From: Bacteroidota bacterium
GTDB taxonomy: Bacteria; Bacteroidota; Bacteroidia; Chitinophagales; Chitinophagaceae
Length of the DNA stretch: 64,000 nt
Assembly (NCBI GenBank): GCA_023386235.1
Contig: JAEWKC010000009.1
Coordinates: 1 to 64,000 of the forward strand
Reading direction: 5' to 3'
The notes under the pieces were generated by a model that saw only the letters and a program-made list of their open reading frames with translations, was not told the origin of the DNA and searched no databases. Every line of letters begins with the position of its first letter. Positions within the stretch are counted from its first letter, which is position 1. Made by a program: the position numbers and the translations under genes. Positions 59,960-64,000 of the stretch are shown in pieces.

Positions 59960-62401
59960 TTACCTGAATCTTCTGGAGGCTCTTTGAAAGATACTCATTA
60001 CAAATCCTATGGCCATTACCACAATACCCAGCCATAATACGCCTACGAAAGGAAATTTAATTACTTTTAAAGTAAGAAAATCGTTGATGGTAGAGCTTTC
60101 TTTGATACCGATTTCAAGATTGCCTCTGTTGCTGTCGTTCACTTTATTGAACTTAACCACCAGTCCCTGCGAGTTTACGGTATCGCTTACGGTAGTTACT
60201 TCATTGCCATTGCGTACGGTTACACCAGGTTTTACAGGATACTTTTCTCCTGTTTTGGCAATGGCGGTCATATCCAGCGTCATAGACAATTCATCGCCGG
60301 CAGCGGTAGTAGTTTGTTGAGGTGTATTTACCTGCACGTCATTCAGTATGATCATGCCACCCGAATAGAAAGTAGTGTCGCCCACTTTCATTTCTACATT
60401 TCTAAAGGTAGAAGTATCTGTAGTTGCTTTCTGAAAAGCGCTTACGTAAGCGTAGATATCGCTATGCCAGTAATGCTTTGAGTTGGGCGTAGCGCCAAAG
60501 CCTTCGTTGCCTTTATTATTTTTCAGTACATAAGGGTATAAATCAAATTCCTCTTTTCCGTCTTTCGTTTTAAAGTTGATGTGGAAATACATTTTCCTAT
60601 CGCGGGTATTGATAGAGTCGTTCAGATAAGTAACCATATACTTGCCCATATCTATAGGAATGTTTCTGAACAAAGTAATGTTTTCAGCGGGATCTTCGTC
60701 TTTCGTTTTTTCAAACACCTGAAAAGTAGTATTGATACTCAATATCTCTTTTTTGGATGAAGAAAGCAGAACGCCCAGCAAAATCATTCCAAAACCAATA
60801 TGCGCCACAGATGCTCCTGATATTTTTATCTTGCCTTTCAGCACAATCAATATATAGCCGATATTGGCTACAATAGCGTAAATGGCAGAGAAGATAGCCA
60901 AGTGTATAGCCAGCAAAAAACCTGCTCCGTGCTCGGTATAGCTTACATTGCCAAAGATGCTGATAAGCAGCGATGCCACAACCGCTATAATTGTAGGCAC
61001 CAGTATTTTCTTGCCAAAATAGTTTACAGGTGTGTTTTTGTATTTTAAATATTGCGTAACGGCAGTAAGAATACCTACCAGTATACCAATGAAAATCTGT
61101 ACCTGGTTGTAGCTAAACAGCACATCTTCGGGCTGCGCGATATTGGTTTTAAATATTTTGTTGAATACCGGCATAGAAGTTTTGCCAATGATTATTAATC
61201 CGGAAATAAACAATATCAGCGATCCGATAAACATCCAGAACTCGCGGCTGTACATATTCTCTTCTTTCTTGATAGAAGGAATGATTTTCCATCGCTTAAT
61301 AAGAAGAAACCCGGCAGAAAGCAAAAATGTAAAAATAAAAGTAAGCAATTGCCAGTTCATATCATTGCCCGTAAAAGAGTGTACGGATGTATCTCCTAAA
61401 ATGCCGCTTCGGGTAAGATAAGTGGAGTAAATAATAAATACAAAACTCAGAATATAAAATAAATAAGTGCTTTTAAGAGAGTACCTGGCGTGAACATAAA
61501 TCAGGTTGGTATGCAGGCCTGATACCAGCATCAGCCACGGAACAAGAGAGGCATTCTCTACCGGATCCCATGCCCAGTAGCCGCCAAAGTTCAGGCTTTC
61601 ATATGCCCAGGCTGCGCCCATCATAATTCCTACACCCAGAGAAAAAGCCGCAAAGCTCGCCCAAGGCAGCACAGGTTTGGTCCAGCTATGGTCATTATTA
61701 ATAAGACCGGTAAAAGCAAAAGCATAAGGAATAATGGTAGCCGCAAAACCTAAAAACAGCATGGGCGGATGTATGGTCATCCAGTAATTTTGCAAAGTAG
61801 CGTTTAGCCCGCTGCCATCCAATATCATAGAAAGATAATCTGCTCTTAACTGGCCCGCGGCGTCAAAAAATACAGGAGCGCCATCCAGCAGACCTGAATT
61901 TCTGATCAGGATAAAAGGGTTGTGCCCTATTTGCAGATTGCCTATATACAATCCTAATACCATTGACAGAATAACAATTTGTGCTATGCTGAGAACACCT
62001 GCCACGCCGGCCGTCCATTTGTTTTTTGTAAATAAAATGAATACGCCTAATACCGCGTGCCAGAATGCCCAAAGCAAAAAGCTTCCTTCCTGTCCTTCCC
62101 AAAGCGAACTGAAAATATACTCCGGCTGCAATGAGCGGTCGCTGTGCTTCCAGGCATATTCATACTCAAAAAGATGATTGTATAAAATATAATACAAGCA
62201 GGCTATAATGCCTATGACGCTTAAGGAAGAAACCACATACGACCATTTGGCTATGCGGAACCAACTGTTTTTTTGTGTTTCGTCTTTAGCTCCGTTAGAG
62301 GCAAAAAATGCGATGGCAGCAACAATAGACCCGACAAAAGCTAAAGTGATAAGAAAGTAGCCAATTTGCCCGGGTAATAAGTTTTCTCCTATAAAATTCA
62401 T
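59960..62401 (-). CDS. ccmF: Cytochrome c maturation heme lyase CcmF
   Basis: 813-residue membrane protein with about fifteen helices that joins heme to apocytochrome c. The heme-handling tryptophan-rich loop is WAWDPVENASLVPWLM, and conserved His residues lie in MTIHPPMLFLGF and in helices near it. A large periplasmic domain (about 560-770) precedes the last helix. It acts with CcmE 51 bases upstream, and would serve the six hemes of ActA and one of ActE. The other ccm genes are not in the window. Confidence 0.95.
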   Translation of the reverse strand: MNFIGENLLPGQIGYFLITLAFVGSIVAAIAFFASNGAKDETQKNSWFRIAKWSYVVSSLSVIGIIACLYYILYNHLFEYEYAWKHSDRSLQPEYIFSSLWEGQEGSFLLWAFWHAVLGVFILFTKNKWTAGVAGVLSIAQIVILSMVLGLYIGNLQIGHNPFILIRNSGLLDGAPVFFDAAGQLRADYLSMILDGSGLNATLQNYWMTIHPPMLFLGFAATIIPYAFAFTGLINNDHSWTKPVLPWASFAAFSLGVGIMMGAAWAYESLNFGGYWAWDPVENASLVPWLMLVSGLHTNLIYVHARYSLKSTYLFYILSFVFIIYSTYLTRSGILGDTSVHSFTGNDMNWQLLTFIFTFLLSAGFLLIKRWKIIPSIKKEENMYSREFWMFIGSLILFISGLIIIGKTSMPVFNKIFKTNIAQPEDVLFSYNQVQIFIGILVGILTAVTQYLKYKNTPVNYFGKKILVPTIIAVVASLLISIFGNVSYTEHGAGFLLAIHLAIFSAIYAIVANIGYILIVLKGKIKISGASVAHIGFGMILLGVLLSSSKKEILSINTTFQVFEKTKDEDPAENITLFRNIPIDMGKYMVTYLNDSINTRDRKMYFHINFKTKDGKEEFDLYPYVLKNNKGNEGFGATPNSKHYWHSDIYAYVSAFQKATTDTSTFRNVEMKVGDTTFYSGGMIILNDVQVNTPQQTTTAAGDELSMTLDMTAIAKTGEKYPVKPGVTVRNGNEVTTVSDTVNSQGLVVKFNKVNDSNRGNLEIGIKESSTINDFLTLKVIKFPFVGVLWLGIVVMAIGFVMSIFQRASRRFR

Positions 62402-62452
62402 TCCGTTTTCTGGTAAAAGTTAGTTTGTGGTTTTCGCCTGAACCGCGAAAAA

Positions 62453-62869
62453 TTAAATTGATGCGCTCATTCCTTCTGGCAGTGCATTGGGGTCGTCTTT
62501 ATATTTAGAAGGACATTTCAACAAAATGCCTCTTTGGTCTCTTATCTGAAAAATACCTGCTTCATCCATTTGACCTTTCAATACAATTCTCTCACTCTTT
62601 TCAATGTCTTGTGGTTTTTCAAAATAGTAAGCTACATTCATTTTAGCTCCTAAAGTATCTACCGCAGTGAAAGTAAGGTAGTTAGGATTTTTTACCGGAT
62701 CGTAATTCAATGACTGTAAGTCAAGTTTTGCAATTACAGTTACGGTTTTGCCTTGTTTTTCTTTGGCAGAGGCAATGGTTTCGTAAGTAGAAACATTACC
62801 CATCTGCGAAATCAATAAGGCTATTACAACACCTATTACAACCAATACCACAATATGTAATTTCTTCAT
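62453..62869 (-). CDS. ccmE: Heme chaperone CcmE with a CXXXY heme-binding motif
   Basis: 138 residues. One N-terminal helix (about 5-22) anchors an OB-fold domain. The usual HXXXY heme-attachment motif of CcmE is replaced by CPSKY (Cys119 to Tyr123), the cysteine-type variant known from some archaea and deltaproteobacteria. Segments ITVIA-like strands and FEKPQDIEKSERIVLKGQM fit the family. It hands heme to CcmF, encoded just downstream. Confidence 0.92.
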   Translation of the reverse strand: MKKLHIVVLVVIGVVIALLISQMGNVSTYETIASAKEKQGKTVTVIAKLDLQSLNYDPVKNPNYLTFTAVDTLGAKMNVAYYFEKPQDIEKSERIVLKGQMDEAGIFQIRDQRGILLKCPSKYKDDPNALPEGMSASI

Positions 62870-63187
62870 TTCAGATATAAGTTTTTACTATTTTCGCCTG
62901 CAATTTACACTATAAATCCCAAACCCATGATAGAAAAGGTCTTTTATTTGTCAAATAGTAAAGAGCATGTCAATTGCAGTGGAAAGATTAACCAAATTAT
63001 GTAGTAGCCAAAGGCGACAGAATAAATCTAAGAAGCGAAGACGCTTGGTAAAACATCTTGTTATTGTGTTTAACTTCCTGCTTCCTGTATCTTTCCATAT
63101 TTTCAGCCGGCTTTGGGCATCCTACATGTTAACTTCTAATTCTCTTCGTTTTCACAATTCAAAAAAACTATTATCTTTACTTTATAT
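62870..63187. other. Intergenic region between ccmE and the endonuclease-like gene
   Basis: 318 bases without an intact gene. The one item of note is a short frame at 62967 whose first residues look like an ABC transporter start. The rest is AT-rich with no clear hairpin. Confidence 0.5.
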
Positions 63188-63194
63188 ATGCTGA
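62967..63194 (+). pseudogene. Possible decayed N-terminus of an ABC transporter ATPase (GldA-like)
   Basis: The frame begins MSIAVERLTKLCSSQRRQNK. This resembles the start of GldA-type ABC ATPases (MSIxVxxLTKxYGxQxAxxxI), but after about 18 residues it turns into unrelated basic/hydrophobic sequence and stops at 75 residues. No Walker A motif follows in any frame. It may be the remnant of a deleted gene. The match is short and could be chance. Confidence 0.3.
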
Positions 63195-64000
63195 GATTTA
63201 TAAGAAAATTTATAAAAGGTTTTTTTATTGTACTTACTGTGCCTGTTGCAGCCTTATTTATTTTGGCCTGTGTATCTTCGTTTATCAACCCCAATAAATT
63301 TTGGCCGGGCGGTGTTTTAAGTCTTGCTATTCCTTATCTCGCCATTGTTTTATTATTCGCATTTATATTCTGGCTGGCTATGAAGCCGGCATTATCTCTG
63401 ATACCGCTGGTAAGCCTGCTGATAGGCTGGCAGCAGATAGACGCCGCGTTTGCTTTCAGGTTCAAAACCATGTTTACCACCGATATGGAGCAAAAAAAAG
63501 GATTAAGAGTTTTGAGCTGGAACGTAGGCAGCATGTATGGTGTAAGCAATGACCGCGAAGCCAAGCAGCGCGACCGCATTGAAATTGCCAAATCAATAGT
63601 AGATCTGCGGCCTGATATTGTTTGTCTGCAAGAGTTTAATCATTCGGAAACACAAGGCGCGCATGCCGATAATATAGGCATGTTTTCGGAAGATTATCCG
63701 TACCATTATTTTTCAAAAGATATAAACAAGCGCGATGGATTTTACCAGGCGGGAAGTATTATTTTTTCTAAATATCCTATCATTGACAGCGCTAAAATAG
63801 ACTATCCGCAGGGCATATCGGAAAGCTTTATCTATACCGATATTTTATATCAGTCAGATACCATTAGAGTGTACAATATTCATTTGCAGTCTTATAAATT
63901 CTCTCCCGAAGATTACGAAGAAATTAATACCATCCAGCAAAATAAGCAATCTGTTTTTTCCAGCTCCGGGGGTGTAGCGCGTAAAATGAAGCACGCTTTT
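63188..64000 (+). CDS. Endonuclease/exonuclease/phosphatase family protein, truncated by the window edge
   Basis: Open from ATG at 63188 to the end (271 codons). Three membrane helices at the N-terminus (about 8-30, 42-62, 68-82) are followed by an EEP domain: LRVLSWNVGSMYG, then DIVCLQEFNH with the metal-binding Glu, GSIIFSKYPIID and VYNIHLQSYKF. Membrane-anchored EEP proteins like this are common in Bacteroidota. The substrate could be a nucleic acid or phospholipid. The C-terminal catalytic His lies beyond the window. Confidence 0.93.
   Translation, partial: MLRFIRKFIKGFFIVLTVPVAALFILACVSSFINPNKFWPGGVLSLAIPYLAIVLLFAFIFWLAMKPALSLIPLVSLLIGWQQIDAAFAFRFKTMFTTDMEQKKGLRVLSWNVGSMYGVSNDREAKQRDRIEIAKSIVDLRPDIVCLQEFNHSETQGAHADNIGMFSEDYPYHYFSKDINKRDGFYQAGSIIFSKYPIIDSAKIDYPQGISESFIYTDILYQSDTIRVYNIHLQSYKFSPEDYEEINTIQQNKQSVFSSSGGVARKMKHAF

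Overview
The window reads as a contiguous piece of a Bacteroidota chromosome, most likely a member of the Chitinophagaceae or a close relative. This is inferred from gene content, not from a database match. The supporting features are an LpxC-FabZ fusion, a complete alternative complex III operon (actABCDEF), the futalosine menaquinone genes mqnD and mqnB, a short ATP synthase epsilon subunit, S23-type four-helix proteins, GH130 and GH43 enzymes, Bacteroidota-style TAnnTTTG promoter boxes, and a general lack of Shine-Dalgarno sequences. I see no rRNA, tRNA, CRISPR array or insertion sequence.

Layout. 0-0.6 kb: the start of a minus-strand gene and a remnant of an alpha-galactosidase-like gene. 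0.6-7 kb: mostly minus-strand housekeeping genes (pyrG, rsmG, atpC, atpD), with a META-domain lipoprotein and an S23 four-helix gene inserted between atpD and atpC. 7-12 kb: an AraC regulator, lpxC-fabZ, lpxD, psd and purN. 12.3-21.1 kb: the alternative complex III operon. 21.2-24.8 kb: a sugar block (HGSNAT-like acyltransferase, MFS transporter, GH130 phosphorylase). 25-30.7 kb: a cytochrome c oxidase operon with heme O synthase. 30.8-38 kb: a CBS protein, topA, small membrane proteins including two DUF2752 proteins, a GH43 lipoprotein, fabG and carbonic anhydrase. 38.1-41.2 kb: a DUF4105 protein, a broken TlpA-type lipoprotein gene, and a small HTH protein ending in a double-glycine leader-like motif. 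41.3-43.8 kb: an alpha/beta hydrolase with a two-component system. 44-50 kb: a zinc-ribbon protein, NIF3, mqnD, mqnB, two PTPS paralogs, folE and fabD. 50-54 kb: an MBL phosphodiesterase, a HigBA toxin-antitoxin pair and the pabA/pabB/pabC folate genes. 54-64 kb: a second HGSNAT-like protein, a cupin lipoprotein, guaA, pfkA, sixA, a DUF2461 protein, ccmF, ccmE and a truncated endonuclease/exonuclease/phosphatase gene.

How it works together. The respiratory genes form a coherent chain. MqnD and MqnB help make menaquinone. ActABCDEF oxidises menaquinol and reduces cytochrome c. CoxABCD reduces oxygen, with CyoE supplying heme O/A. CcmE and CcmF attach heme to the many CXXCH motifs in ActA and ActE. 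AtpD and AtpC are parts of the ATP synthase that uses the resulting proton gradient. Envelope lipid genes (lpxD, lpxC-fabZ, psd, fabD, fabG) and folate/pterin genes (folE, PTPS, pabABC) make up most of the rest.

The most unusual places are the 39.3-41.1 kb accessory patch (GG-motif HTH protein beside a triply broken TlpA lipoprotein gene), the S23 gene splitting atpDC, the HigBA promoter with a perfect 17-bp palindrome, and the sugar block separating complex III from the oxidase genes.
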